From assembly GCA_016706255.1 (NCBI GenBank), contig JADJJZ010000029.1, positions 806,001-870,000 of the forward strand: a stretch of DNA of 64,000 nt, given 5' to 3'. Below are positions 1 to 9,452 of the stretch, piece by piece. The notes below the pieces were generated by a model. That model saw nothing but the letters and a program-made list of their open reading frames with translations. It was not told the DNA's origin and made no database searches. Each line of letters opens with the position of its first letter. The first letter of the stretch is position 1. The stretch is from Bacteroidota bacterium (GTDB lineage Bacteria; Bacteroidota; Bacteroidia; Chitinophagales; BACL12). The position numbers and the translations under genes are program-made.

Positions 1-29
1 CCCGTCAAAGCTGCCAAATTACTATAACT

Positions 30-1937
30 ATGATGCAGCTAAGTAAAATAATTTTATTATCGGTTTTAGCTGGTTATACAAACTCCATCTTTGCCCAAAC
101 CTTACCTGACCAAATGCAAATATCTGCTGATGGAACTCGGTTAACTACAGGTGGCTTTGCGCCGAATGAATTTTATGACCTAAATACCATTTCAAGCCTT
201 AATCTGTTATTTGATAATGCTGATTACTGGTCGCAGTTATTAGATAATTATGAAGATAAAACAGATATCCCTGCAACATTAATATATAACGGTGACACAC
301 TCAATGAAAAAGTTGGCGTTCGGTTCAAAGGTCAAACAAGTTATTTTCTGAATAACACAGAGAAAAAGTCATTTAATATAACTTTAGATTATATCGACTC
401 CACGCAGGACATTCATGGTTATAATACTTTAAATCTTAATTGCGGTTATGATGATCCATCATTTATGCGCGAAGCTGTTTATGAAAACGCTATTCAAAAA
501 TTTATTCCCGGACTTGCAGTAAATTATATTCATTTATATTTAAATAATGAAGATTGGGGTATTTATCTGAATGTGGAACAATTAAATAAAGATTTTATTA
601 AAGAATGGTTTATGACCAAGAACGGCAGCCTTTGGCGTGCTGAAAAAGAAGGGCCCGGCGGCGGAGATCCTTTTGGTGCAGGATTTTGCTCACTCAATTA
701 TTTGGGAGATGAAACGGATGATTATAGCGATTATTATCAACTTAAATTTTCTGATAAATTAGACCCGTTAACAGATATTCTTGAAGCAGCTGATGCATTA
801 AATAATACAGATGATGAATTATTGGTTGAAGAATTAAATAAATATTTAGATATTGACCGTACACTATGGTATTTAGCTTGCGAAATTATTTTTGCTGATG
901 ATGATAGTTATGTAAATAAAGGTGGGATGGATTATTATGTTTATTGGGAAATTGAAACGGATAGAATAACGCCCTTAGAATATGATGGCAACAGTTGTAT
1001 GGATGCGTTGCACGCAAATTGGTCCCCATTTTATAAAATTACAGATTCGGATTTCCCTTTAATGCATATACTATTAAATAATGATGTATTACGTCAACGT
1101 TACCTTGCTCATATACGCACAATAATAGAATACACCTTTAATCCGGATAGTATGTCTGCAAGAATTGACTTGATAGACAACCTGATAAATGAATTAATAA
1201 ATGATGATCCTAAAAAAATATATACCTATACCGAATATTTGGCTGAGGTTACCGATTTGAAAGAATTTGTTGATGCGCGCTATGATTTTTATTTAGCGAA
1301 CACGGAAGTGAATGTAATTCCACCAATAATAACAAACCCAAAACTTATTTCTGAAAACGGCGAGTGGTCAGTGGTTAATAATTGGGAATCACCAACAGTC
1401 ACCGCCGGTGTTACTGCTTCAAAAGGATTAAATATTATTTACCTGTATTATTCTGATAAATTATTCGGCACCTTTAATAAAACCACCATGTATGATGACG
1501 GTATGCATGAAGATGGTGCTGCAGCAGATGGCGTTTTTGGCGCTGCTATTCCGGGTTATATGAGTGGAAGCAAAATTCGTTTTTATATTGAAGCTATAGA
1601 TAACAGCACAACCCAAACAAGAGCCTACCTGCCACCTGGTGCCGAGCACGATGTTTTTTATTACGAAGTTGGCGGACAGGTATCCGTTACAAACATTAAT
1701 AAAATTAACACGTTAAATATTTTCCCCAATCCGGCTTTAAACACCATTCAGGTTTTAACTTCAAATACAATTAGTAACCATCTCATAATTTATACTACCG
1801 ATGGAAGGATGATGGTAAATATCCCTACTTATTCTTCAGGAAATGCTATCGATGTAAACAACCTCCCGGCAGGATGTTATTTGATAATTATTCAAAACAA
1901 GCTTGGACAACAAACTGCTACTTTTGTGAAGGAATAG
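30..1937 (+). CDS. secreted CotH-kinase-like protein with T9SS sorting domain
   Basis: A 635-residue exported protein. Residues 1-22 form a signal peptide ending FAQ. Residues about 55-335 resemble the CotH kinase family: an N-terminal strand-rich part with GVRFKGQTS, then a run giving NLNCGYDDPSFMREAVYEN and YLNVEQLNKDF, and the acidic Y318-D-G motif where CotH proteins carry a metal-binding Asp. Residues about 440-555 look like an Ig-like/choice-of-anchor spacer, and from about residue 563 (IFPNPALN) to the end there is a type A T9SS sorting domain, so the protein should be secreted or attached to the surface. CotH proteins phosphorylate spore-coat or secreted proteins; the substrate here is unknown and activity is inferred only. 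Two adjacent ATG codons exist; the first is used. No operon partner is obvious. Confidence 0.85.
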   Translation: MMQLSKIILLSVLAGYTNSIFAQTLPDQMQISADGTRLTTGGFAPNEFYDLNTISSLNLLFDNADYWSQLLDNYEDKTDIPATLIYNGDTLNEKVGVRFKGQTSYFLNNTEKKSFNITLDYIDSTQDIHGYNTLNLNCGYDDPSFMREAVYENAIQKFIPGLAVNYIHLYLNNEDWGIYLNVEQLNKDFIKEWFMTKNGSLWRAEKEGPGGGDPFGAGFCSLNYLGDETDDYSDYYQLKFSDKLDPLTDILEAADALNNTDDELLVEELNKYLDIDRTLWYLACEIIFADDDSYVNKGGMDYYVYWEIETDRITPLEYDGNSCMDALHANWSPFYKITDSDFPLMHILLNNDVLRQRYLAHIRTIIEYTFNPDSMSARIDLIDNLINELINDDPKKIYTYTEYLAEVTDLKEFVDARYDFYLANTEVNVIPPIITNPKLISENGEWSVVNNWESPTVTAGVTASKGLNIIYLYYSDKLFGTFNKTTMYDDGMHEDGAAADGVFGAAIPGYMSGSKIRFYIEAIDNSTTQTRAYLPPGAEHDVFYYEVGGQVSVTNINKINTLNIFPNPALNTIQVLTSNTISNHLIIYTTDGRMMVNIPTYSSGNAIDVNNLPAGCYLIIIQNKLGQQTATFVKE

Positions 1938-2165
1938 TTAAACATTAAAACTTCACATGGTTAATTCAAACCTTTGATAAATATTTATTTAAATTACGAA
2001 GCTCAAAACAAAAAAGTGCGTTAAGCGCTTACCCTTTAGCAAGAGTAAATACCTGCATTTCACCATCGCTTCCTCCCAAAATTTATAAAAAATATTTATT
2101 GCTTTTCACTTGCAGCCTCCTGCCAAATAAAATATTTTTACTTTGTTTAAACCCCTAAAAAACAA

Positions 2166-2732
2166 ATGGAACGAGAAGGCTATGTGATTCGGGATGAGTA
2201 TTTACCGCATTTTTTGACGTTTAGAGTGACCGATTGGGTTGACATTTTTACGCGAGTAAATTATCGGGATATTGTAGTAAATAGTTTGGAATTCTGCAGA
2301 CAGAATTTTGGCTTGCGAATTTATGGTTATGTTGTGATGAGTAATCATGTTCATACAATTTTACATCAACCCGATGGTAAATTATCTCCTACAATTACAT
2401 CCTTTAAAAAATTTACAGGTGGTGAAATTATCAGAACAATAAGTACAATTCCTGAAAGTCGTGAAACATGGATGTTAAAACGATTTGAATTAGCCAAAAT
2501 GCGGTCTGGAGGTAAAGGAGATCATTTATTTTGGAAACGTGACAACCATCCAAAGCAAATTACAACGCGCGATTTTTTCCTTCAAAAATTAAATTACATT
2601 CATGACAACCCTGTTAGGGCAAAACTTGTACTAAAACAAGAAGATTACATTTATTCAAGTGCCGCATATTATAGTGGCCTCCCATCCTTAATAGATATAG
2701 ATATTTGGGATGGTGTGATTCAATATAAATAA
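2166..2732 (+). CDS. REP-associated tyrosine transposase (RAYT, Y1_Tnp / IS200-like)
   Basis: A 188-residue single-domain Y1 transposase, the usual length for RAYT proteins. The HUH metal-binding motif is visible as MSNHVH (His61 and His63) and the catalytic tyrosine as Y144 in NYIHDNPVRAKL. RAYTs are domesticated IS200/IS605-type nucleases that cut and join short palindromic repeats next to their own gene. That fits the context: immediately after the stop codon a 102-bp unit containing a short hairpin is repeated, and an inverted partial copy lies about 340 bp downstream. There are no second transposon gene and no IS ends. The repeat begins on the base after the stop codon. The ATG follows an A-rich stretch. 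Confidence 0.9.
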   Translation: MEREGYVIRDEYLPHFLTFRVTDWVDIFTRVNYRDIVVNSLEFCRQNFGLRIYGYVVMSNHVHTILHQPDGKLSPTITSFKKFTGGEIIRTISTIPESRETWMLKRFELAKMRSGGKGDHLFWKRDNHPKQITTRDFFLQKLNYIHDNPVRAKLVLKQEDYIYSSAAYYSGLPSLIDIDIWDGVIQYK

Positions 2733-2991
2733 ACGCTCTGCGCTGTCTCCGACTGCGCTGAGGCTTCCATGGTCTGTGACCATCTTGAATAAATTTGATT
2801 AAAAAAAATCCATCCAATCGTAACAACTAAATAACCGCTCTGCGCTGTCTCCGACTGCGCTGAGGCTTCCATGGTCTGTGACCATCTTGAATAAATTTGA
2901 TTAAAAAAAATCCATCCAATCGTAACAACTAAATAAACGCTCTACGCTATCTCCGACTGCGCTGAGGCTTCCATGGTCTGTGACCATCTTG
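2733..2991. repeat. 102-bp direct tandem repeats next to the RAYT gene
   Basis: Units start at 2733, 2835 and 2937, exactly 102 bp apart; the third is partial and stops near 2991. Each unit holds a GC-rich core (GCTCTGCGCTGTCTCCGAC and onward) followed by the hairpin ATGGTC-TGT-GACCAT (2769-2783 in unit 1), then an AT-rich spacer. This is the organisation expected of REP/BIME-like elements mobilised by a RAYT. Differences between units are single bases, so amplification is recent. Confidence 0.85.
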
Positions 2992-3073
2992 TATAAATTT
3001 TATTTTTAATAAAATATTTTATTTATCAAATGTTTTAAAACCTAAATTGTATCTCGCACGGTCGGAGACCGGT

Positions 3074-3106
3074 AAGGCCTCAGCGCAGTCGGAGACAGCG
3101 CAGAGC
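3074..3106. repeat. inverted copy of the RAYT-associated repeat core
   Basis: About 33 bases match the reverse complement of the GC-rich core at 2735-2766. A weaker similarity (GCACGGTCGGAGACCGGT) lies just before it at 3056-3073. Together with the three forward copies it can form a long stem, as in a BIME with head and tail elements. It lies about 90 bp upstream of the next gene. Confidence 0.75.
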
Positions 3107-3196
3107 ATTACACTGCGTGTAATGTATTTTTATTTAAATTATTTTTAATTTTAACCCTTATTCAGGTTAGGCATACATTCGAAAAAAAATTTAATC

Positions 3197-5458
3197 ATGC
3201 GATTACTTATTGTTGGTTTTACAATATGTTTAAATATTGTATTTGTTCATGCACAGGGCGTTGCACCTTATCATCCCTTGCGGATTAGTGATGAGATTAG
3301 TTTGGATGGCAAGCTGGATGAAGCGGTTTGGGCACAGACCGGCATGGAGGATGCATTCATGCAGGAATCGCCACAGGCGGGTGCGGTAGCTACTGAAAAA
3401 ACTGAATATCGGATTGTTTACAATGATGATTATTTATATATCGGAATTACATGCTACGATTCGGAACCTGATAATTTGACACGACTGGCAATGGAACGCG
3501 ATTTTTCGTTGGGCGATGATGATGGCACCGGCGTTATTATTGATACTTATCATGATAAAACCACGGGTTTGGGATTTTTAGCCAATACCCTGGATGCGCG
3601 ATGGGATGCGACATTTACTCAAGATGGAACCTCATCAAACGATTCTTACAATACTTATTGGGACGCTGTGACTGCAATTACTGATTTCGGGTATACTACC
3701 GAATACCGCATTCCATTCTCATCATTACGATTTGAAACAAAGGATGAAGTGGTAATGGGTATTCGCATAGCCAGATTAATCAAACGGAAAAATGAATTAA
3801 TCACCTCCCCTCCCTGCGACCCGAAAACTAATAGTGTTTGGTCGAATTTATCTTACGCAAGAGAAGTTGTGTTTACAAATTTAGTCAGCCGTAAACCATT
3901 TTACATCAGCCCATATATTATTGCAAATTACAATAGTTTTAGTTATTTAAATGCTGATACAACAGGTTATCTCACCCAAACAGAATTTATGCAGCGCAAA
4001 AATTTTGTTGAAAATGAAACACTCGATAAAATTATCAGCAATATAGGCATAGATGCAAAATATGGTTTATCTAAAAACCTCACCCTCGACTTAACTTTAA
4101 ATACAGATTTCGCACAGGCTGAAGTAGACGACCGTATTATTAATTTATCAAAATACGAAGTTAACCTCCCTGAAAAAAGAAGTTTTTTTCTTGAATCAGC
4201 AAATAATTTAAGTTTCGGATTTCCTTCCGGTAATACATTATTTATTACCCGTAAAATTGGTCGGGAAAATGGAATTATTGTTCCTATAATTGGTGGTGCA
4301 CGATTGACAGGTAAAGTTAACGACTGGCAGTTAGGTGCTTTAAATATGCAAACTACAGGTATTGCTGAAGAAGGCATCTCTCCCCATAATTTTACTGTAT
4401 TAAGAACCCGGAAATTTATTGACCCGCTGGGCAGTTTCGTTGGCGGAATTATTACCAATCGATTAAATACTGATACTTCCAATTTATCTAATCAAACAAT
4501 TGGTTTTGATTTTGTTAAAAGAATTACACAACAACTTGCAGTTGAAGGCGGAATATCAGGTACATTAGTAAATTTTAAGGCAGATGATATCATTAAAGCT
4601 TCTTATTTGCATGCAGGTGTGTTTCAATCTGCAGTAACCGGATTTTTATACAGCGGCACACTCGATTTATTAGGCGAAGATATTAATCCGGTGATGGGTT
4701 TTATCGATGATAATAATTATGGTAATGGAATGGTGGAATTAGGTTATAGAGATGGTTTTTCAGAAAAAAGTATTTTACAATATTGGAGTTTGTTCGTAGA
4801 AAATAATTATCGCTGGAAATTTGATACCCATCAGCGTGAAACTTATAGCCTTGAAATATGGCCGGGATTACAATTTAAAAATGGTGCAGAAATTGTAATT
4901 TCTGCCGCGGAATTCAAAATAGATTCGCTCCCGTTCGATTGGATATTAGATGAAAAAAATGCCATTTCTGCCGGCACTTATACCACATGGAATAATTCCC
5001 TTATTTTAATCTCACCCTCACAATCTGCATTTTATGGCTCCCTGGAAATGACTTACGGTGGATTTTACAGCGGGAAAAGAATCTACATCGCGCCTGAAGC
5101 AACATTGTATGCATCTAAACATTTATACTTTTCACTTACCTATGAATATAATAATATTCAATTCGATAAATACCTGACCGATACCATTTCAACTGTATTT
5201 ACCAGCAATTTAATTCGCTGGAATATTACCTATAATTTTACTACGAAAGTCGCATTGAAATTTTATGTGCAATACGATGATTTAACCGATCAGTTAAGTT
5301 CTAACCTAAGGTTCAGGTATAACCCATCAGAAGGAACTGATTTATTTATCGTATTTAATCAGGGAACAAATACTAACCTCACACGACTTGACCCTCATTT
5401 ACCGGTAATCGATAATCAGGCTGTTACTTTGAAGTTTATTAAAACGTTTGCGCTTTAG
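3197..5458 (+). CDS. CBM9-like / DUF5916 outer-membrane protein
   Basis: A 753-residue exported protein with a signal peptide (residues 1-19, ending VHAQ). Residues about 25-220 form a carbohydrate-binding family 9 (DOMON-like) module, recognised by DGKLDEAVWAQ, the YIGITCYD strand and the FRIPFSSLRF-like segment EYRIPFSSLRF. The remainder, about residues 235-753, matches the DUF5916 region, rich in alternating hydrophobic/aromatic strands and typical of an outer-membrane beta barrel; FAQAEVDDRIINLSKYEVN and PEKRSFFLE are characteristic of the family. Its biological role is unknown; a sugar- or haem-sensing outer-membrane function is only inferred. It stands alone and converges on the desaturase. 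Confidence 0.88.
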   Translation: MRLLIVGFTICLNIVFVHAQGVAPYHPLRISDEISLDGKLDEAVWAQTGMEDAFMQESPQAGAVATEKTEYRIVYNDDYLYIGITCYDSEPDNLTRLAMERDFSLGDDDGTGVIIDTYHDKTTGLGFLANTLDARWDATFTQDGTSSNDSYNTYWDAVTAITDFGYTTEYRIPFSSLRFETKDEVVMGIRIARLIKRKNELITSPPCDPKTNSVWSNLSYAREVVFTNLVSRKPFYISPYIIANYNSFSYLNADTTGYLTQTEFMQRKNFVENETLDKIISNIGIDAKYGLSKNLTLDLTLNTDFAQAEVDDRIINLSKYEVNLPEKRSFFLESANNLSFGFPSGNTLFITRKIGRENGIIVPIIGGARLTGKVNDWQLGALNMQTTGIAEEGISPHNFTVLRTRKFIDPLGSFVGGIITNRLNTDTSNLSNQTIGFDFVKRITQQLAVEGGISGTLVNFKADDIIKASYLHAGVFQSAVTGFLYSGTLDLLGEDINPVMGFIDDNNYGNGMVELGYRDGFSEKSILQYWSLFVENNYRWKFDTHQRETYSLEIWPGLQFKNGAEIVISAAEFKIDSLPFDWILDEKNAISAGTYTTWNNSLILISPSQSAFYGSLEMTYGGFYSGKRIYIAPEATLYASKHLYFSLTYEYNNIQFDKYLTDTISTVFTSNLIRWNITYNFTTKVALKFYVQYDDLTDQLSSNLRFRYNPSEGTDLFIVFNQGTNTNLTRLDPHLPVIDNQAVTLKFIKTFAL

Positions 5459-5474
5459 CAGATAGCAGTTAATA

Positions 5475-6586
5475 TTAACCCATAATCTCATCTAAAACAG
5501 GCATTTTGCCTAAACGTTTTAGTGTTTTAATATGCGATTGTAATGCTGTGCCAAAGGTTTTATTTTCCAGATATGGAATATTAAACGATTCAGCTGTAGA
5601 TTTTACTATTGGCGCAATTTCAGGATAATGCACGTGGCAAATTTTGGGAAAAGATGATGTTCAACCTGAAAATTTAATCCCCCCACATACCACGACAACC
5701 ATTTGTTTTTACGAGAAAAATTCATGGTGGTATTTAATTGATGAATAGCCCAACAATTTTCTATAGTGCCATCTTCAGTAGGCATAGGATGCGATGTTTC
5801 TTCAACGGTATGCGCTAATTGGAATACAACAGATAAAATCATTCCACCCACAAAATGCATAATCAGAAAACCGGTAACCACCTGAATAAATGGAATGCCA
5901 AAAAACATGGTTGGCATTACTAAAAACAAAAAGAAATAGCCTGCCTTTAATATGATTAACTTGATAAACATAATCACATTCTGAGATTTGCTATTGGCAT
6001 TAACACCATTATTCGTGTATTTAGAAAACTGAACGAAATCTTTTGCGATGCACCAATACAATGTTATCAATCCATAAAGAAAAAATGCATAGATATATTG
6101 ATAATTATGTTTGTTTTTCCATGTATTATGTGGTGAAAAACGCATTCCTGCTTTATCATCAATATCATCATCCAAACCGGTGATATTCGTGTAAGTGTGA
6201 TGGAGGATATTGTGCTGTAATTTCCAGTTATGGACAGTACCTCCTAACAGATTAAGGGTATATCCCATTGCCATATTCACGTATTTATTATCCGCATAAG
6301 CACCATGATTGGCATCATGCATTACACTCATGCCAACACCGGCAACGGTAATACCCATGCTAAACCATAATAACATACTAACTATAAACGGCGGATTAAA
6401 AATTAATATCAGTGCAAACGCGCCAAGATAAGCGGTTAGTAATACAAATGATTTAAAAAACATGGTACCATTTCCAAATTTGGAAATATGATTATCGGTG
6501 AAATATTTATTAACGTTCTCTTTAACTGTCTGGTAGAATAAACTCTTATCTCGGTTAATAAATTTAACGGACTGTTTTTGCTGCAT
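5475..6586 (-). pseudogene. acyl-CoA/fatty-acid desaturase, single-base frameshift near the C-terminus
   Basis: Membrane desaturase with the three histidine boxes: HDANHG, HNILHH and FQVEHHLFP, and four hydrophobic segments. It would introduce a double bond into a fatty acyl chain using a di-iron centre. The open frame stops at 5606 shortly after the third box. In the next frame the expected family tail continues without interruption (HVHYPEIAPIVK ... LGKMPVLDEIMG) and stops at 5475. The switch is in a short homopolymer at about 5642-5645, where one T (A on the coding strand) appears to be missing. The frame is open up to 6682, but family alignment (MQQKQSVKFINRDKSLFYQT) favours the ATG at 6586. 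The gene is divergent from a lipoprotein gene. Confidence 0.82.
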
Positions 6587-6777
6587 ACTTTGATTGAGCA
6601 CCATTAACATCAATGGCATATCAAAGATACAAAAAAAGGGGGCAAATGCGTAATTTATTTTTCCTAACTCTTTGAAAGCCAATGGCGTTGGGCATTCCAG
6701 CGAAAGTTTAGAAATGGTCTAATCTTAGGCAAACAAAATTATGCCTGAATTGACAGCTTTTCAGTAGTTTTGGCAGC

Positions 6778-7446
6778 ATGAAATTAATATCACTGCTTTT
6801 ACTAATTTCCTTACTTACTGCGTGCACTAAAAAGGCCGAGCAACTACATATATACGATTTCATTAAATCAGGCGTTCCCGTAAGCGGCTATCGTGAATTT
6901 ACTGTCACAAGCGACACCTCTGTTACCAGAGTTTGGCTTCAACAAACTAACACGAAATTAAACGATACCACATGGCAATTCACGACATATTGGTTAAATG
7001 CTGATTCTTTGCCAATTAACTCAGGTATTGAACGTTATTTCGCCGGTAATAATGTCCAACTGATAAAACAAAGTTATTTCGAACAAATCGGTAAAGACCG
7101 TGTGATCGAAATAATTGGAAAAATGGATACTACACAGCAACAAAATATTTTTTACAAAATTGGAAAATTTTTAATCGATTTTAATTCAATTTCTGATTCC
7201 GCAATTACAATGCAAATTGAAGCATCTATTCGCGCTCAATTAATTGAAAATGGACCTGAATTAGCAGCAGATGATAAAACACTGGAAATCATTTCCAACG
7301 AAATTTCACATATTAATTTTTTGGATGGCAGACCGGATACTTCCATCAATACCACAACACGAAGAGTATATTCGTTAAATAAAGGACTTATTTATTTTAC
7401 GGTTGGCACAGGCGCAAATGAAATGACTTTTAAACTAGTAGAATAA
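6778..7446 (+). CDS. hypothetical lipoprotein
   Basis: A 222-residue protein with a classic SPII signal: hydrophobic residues 4-14 followed by the lipobox LLTAC, so Cys16 should be lipidated and the protein anchored in the membrane facing the periplasm. The rest is polar with many predicted strands (WQFTTYWLNADSLP, INTTTRRVYSLNKGLIYF) and no motif that I recognise. It stops 8 bases before the stop codon of the convergent hydrolase gene, with an AT-only palindrome across the gap. Function unknown. Confidence 0.75.
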   Translation: MKLISLLLLISLLTACTKKAEQLHIYDFIKSGVPVSGYREFTVTSDTSVTRVWLQQTNTKLNDTTWQFTTYWLNADSLPINSGIERYFAGNNVQLIKQSYFEQIGKDRVIEIIGKMDTTQQQNIFYKIGKFLIDFNSISDSAITMQIEASIRAQLIENGPELAADDKTLEIISNEISHINFLDGRPDTSINTTTRRVYSLNKGLIYFTVGTGANEMTFKLVE

Positions 7447-7453
7447 TATTTGA

Positions 7454-8500
7454 TTAAATATTTCGCCACCATTTTTCTGCAGGCATATAACGGTTTAGTT
7501 GCAACACCTCTCCTATTTTTGGTGAAGTGATTTTAACCTGTAACTTTTCTGCATGCGCATGTGCTCTTTCTATCGGTTCATCCCACGGGTGTAATGCAAG
7601 TGAAAATTTCCCCCAATGCACCGGCATCAGCACTTTTGCCTGTAAATCAATTGAAGCCTGAACGGTTTCTTCAGGTGTCATGTGAATATATTTCCACGCA
7701 TTGTTATACTGACCACATTCTAAAATAGCTAAATCAAAACCACCAAATTGTTCACCAATTGTTTTAAAGTGTGCATCGTATCCCGAATCACCACCAATGT
7801 AAATTTGATGCTGAGCAGATTGAACAATAAATGAACTCCATAAACTTCTGTTTCTTACTATACTTCTACCCGAAAAATGTCGTGCACTGGCAGCAGTAAA
7901 TTTTAATCCACTCACCGATGCAGATTCTCCCCAATATAATTCCGTAATTTTTTCTTTCGGATAACCCCAATAAATTAAATGCGGTGCAACACCAATTGAA
8001 CAAACAACTGATTTTACTTTATTGCGCAATAATTTTATTGTTTTATAATCGAGATGATCATAATGATCATGGGTAATTACTAAAATGTCAATTTCTGGCA
8101 TATCATCGACACTATATACATTACTTCCATCAAATGCATTTACCATAAATGAAAATGGCGACGCATTGCCACTAAAAACCGGATCAATTAAAATATTTAC
8201 CTGATTAAAACGCAATAAATACGACGAATGTCCAAACCACACCAAAACAGGCTCACTATCCGGCAATTGCGATAAATTTGTTTTTACAGAAGGTATAACC
8301 CGCGGCGGTGCAGAAGTCTTCGGTCTGTTCAACATATCCCTAAACACCTTAAAATACGAAGTATCTTCCGCCATCATCGGTGTATGCGATAAATTCACAA
8401 ATCCTTTTGCAGTATAATTTGCCTTACCCTTTATCCGCTCCAACCCGGAACCGCTCGGTAATTTCCCTAAAGCCTCAATCATAGCAGCATTGACGAACAA
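7454..8500 (-). CDS. MBL-fold metal-dependent hydrolase (NAPE-PLD/UlaG-like)
   Basis: A 348-residue metallo-beta-lactamase-fold protein. The family metal motif HxHxDH is seen as THDHYDHLDY at about residue 140, with upstream VLVWFGHSSYLL and ILIDPVF, then GGDSGYDAHF and a late MPVHWGKFSLALHPWDEP, which carries a further metal-ligand His. This set is typical of the YtnP/NAPE-PLD-like branch that hydrolyses phosphoester or lactone bonds. The N-terminal GKANYTAKGFVNL region is also usual for that branch. Substrate unknown. The start could be the ATG at 8500 or the one at 8482, which better fits relatives. It lies next to the 93-bp repeat array, which begins just upstream of it. Confidence 0.85.
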   Translation of the reverse strand: MFVNAAMIEALGKLPSGSGLERIKGKANYTAKGFVNLSHTPMMAEDTSYFKVFRDMLNRPKTSAPPRVIPSVKTNLSQLPDSEPVLVWFGHSSYLLRFNQVNILIDPVFSGNASPFSFMVNAFDGSNVYSVDDMPEIDILVITHDHYDHLDYKTIKLLRNKVKSVVCSIGVAPHLIYWGYPKEKITELYWGESASVSGLKFTAASARHFSGRSIVRNRSLWSSFIVQSAQHQIYIGGDSGYDAHFKTIGEQFGGFDLAILECGQYNNAWKYIHMTPEETVQASIDLQAKVLMPVHWGKFSLALHPWDEPIERAHAHAEKLQVKITSPKIGEVLQLNRYMPAEKWWRNI

Positions 8501-8544
8501 GCATTCAAAATATTGTAGCTCAAATCAAAATACGCCATCAAATC

Positions 8545-9033
8545 AAAAACACACCACCCAAAAACACATCCTCTAAAAAACACACCATCCAACACATTTC
8601 CCTTCGCGCCCTTTGCCCTTAGCGTTCTTCGCGCGAAAAAAACACACCATCCAAAAACACATCATCTAAAAAACACACCATCCAAAACAATTCCCTTCCC
8701 GCCCTTTGCCCTTAGCGTTCTTCGCGCGAAAAAAACATACCATCCAAAAACACATCCTCTAAAAAACACACCATCCAACACCTTTCCCTTCGCGCCCTTT
8801 GCCCTTTGCGTTCTTCGCGCGAAAAAAACACACCATCCAAAAACACATCATCTAAAAAACACACCATCCAAAACAATTCCCTTCCCGCCCTTTGCCCTTT
8901 GCGTTCTTCGCGCGAAAAAAACACCGTCCAAAAAAACACATCACCCAAAAAACACACCATCCAAAACAATACCCTTAGCGCCCTTTGCCCTTCGCGTTCT
9001 TCGCGCGAAAAAAACACCATCTATAAAAAACCG
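8545..9033. repeat. 93-bp tandem repeat array, five copies
   Basis: The marker GTTCTTCGCGCGAAAAAAAC occurs at 8624, 8717, 8810, 8903 and 8996, exactly 93 bp apart. Adjacent units alternate between two versions before GCCCTTTGCCC: (ACAC.TTTCCCTTCGCG) in units 1 and 3 and (AAACAATTCCCTTCCCG) in units 2 and 4, so a 186-bp dimer was probably duplicated. Because 93 is divisible by 3, several frames stay open and give repetitive translations rich in FSREERKGQRA; I treat these as non-coding. There are no unique spacers, so this is not CRISPR. Confidence 0.9.
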
Positions 9034-9105
9034 TTGCGCGAAAAAAACCTCCGCTTCCAATTATTTCGCATTTTGTATATATTTTTAGCACACAAAACAT
9101 TCACC

Positions 9106-9444
9106 ATGCTCATTACAGTTACACATATTCGCCTTCGCAACCCTGCACTTTTTTTCCGCCTATCCATGTTCGGCTACCAAGTCCAGAAACAGGCCCAGTC
9201 TACCCCTGGATTCCTCAAAATGAAAAACACCGGCTTCTGGAACAATCATTACACCCTCAGCGCATGGAAAAATCATGAAAGTATGCACCAGTTTGCACGT
9301 TCCGGTGCACACCTCAATGCAATGAAAAGTTCTAAATCACTTGCCAAAACCCTTTCCACATATACCTATGAATTTGAAACTTTTCCGGATTGGGCGACAG
9401 CTAAAAAATTAATCCACGAACACGGAAAAGTGTTACAATTCTAA
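9106..9444 (+). CDS. ABM-like small protein (spheroidene monooxygenase/DUF3291-like)
   Basis: A 112-residue protein whose pattern (N-terminal strand MLITVTHIRL, GFLKMKNTGFWNNHYTLSAW, then SGAHLNAMKSSK and a FPDWATAKK tail) resembles the dimeric alpha+beta-barrel proteins annotated as antibiotic-biosynthesis-monooxygenase-like, DUF3291 or CrtA-like. Members bind small hydrophobic molecules or haem; no function can be assigned here. The reading frame is open back to 8806, but that extension is translated 93-bp repeat DNA, so the ATG at 9106 is chosen. It converges on the TonB receptor gene with an 8-base gap. Confidence 0.7.
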   Translation: MLITVTHIRLRNPALFFRLSMFGYQVQKQAQSTPGFLKMKNTGFWNNHYTLSAWKNHESMHQFARSGAHLNAMKSSKSLAKTLSTYTYEFETFPDWATAKKLIHEHGKVLQF

Positions 9445-9452
9445 TTACATAA

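Noticed and set aside
2614..2826. Minus-strand open frame over the RAYT end and its repeats
   Set aside because: It overlaps the transposase and repeat DNA and has no family resemblance.
8712..9020. Open frames on both strands across the 93-bp array (FSREERKGQRA-type translation)
   Set aside because: They are open only because 93 is a multiple of 3; the translation is low-complexity and repeats nucleotide structure.
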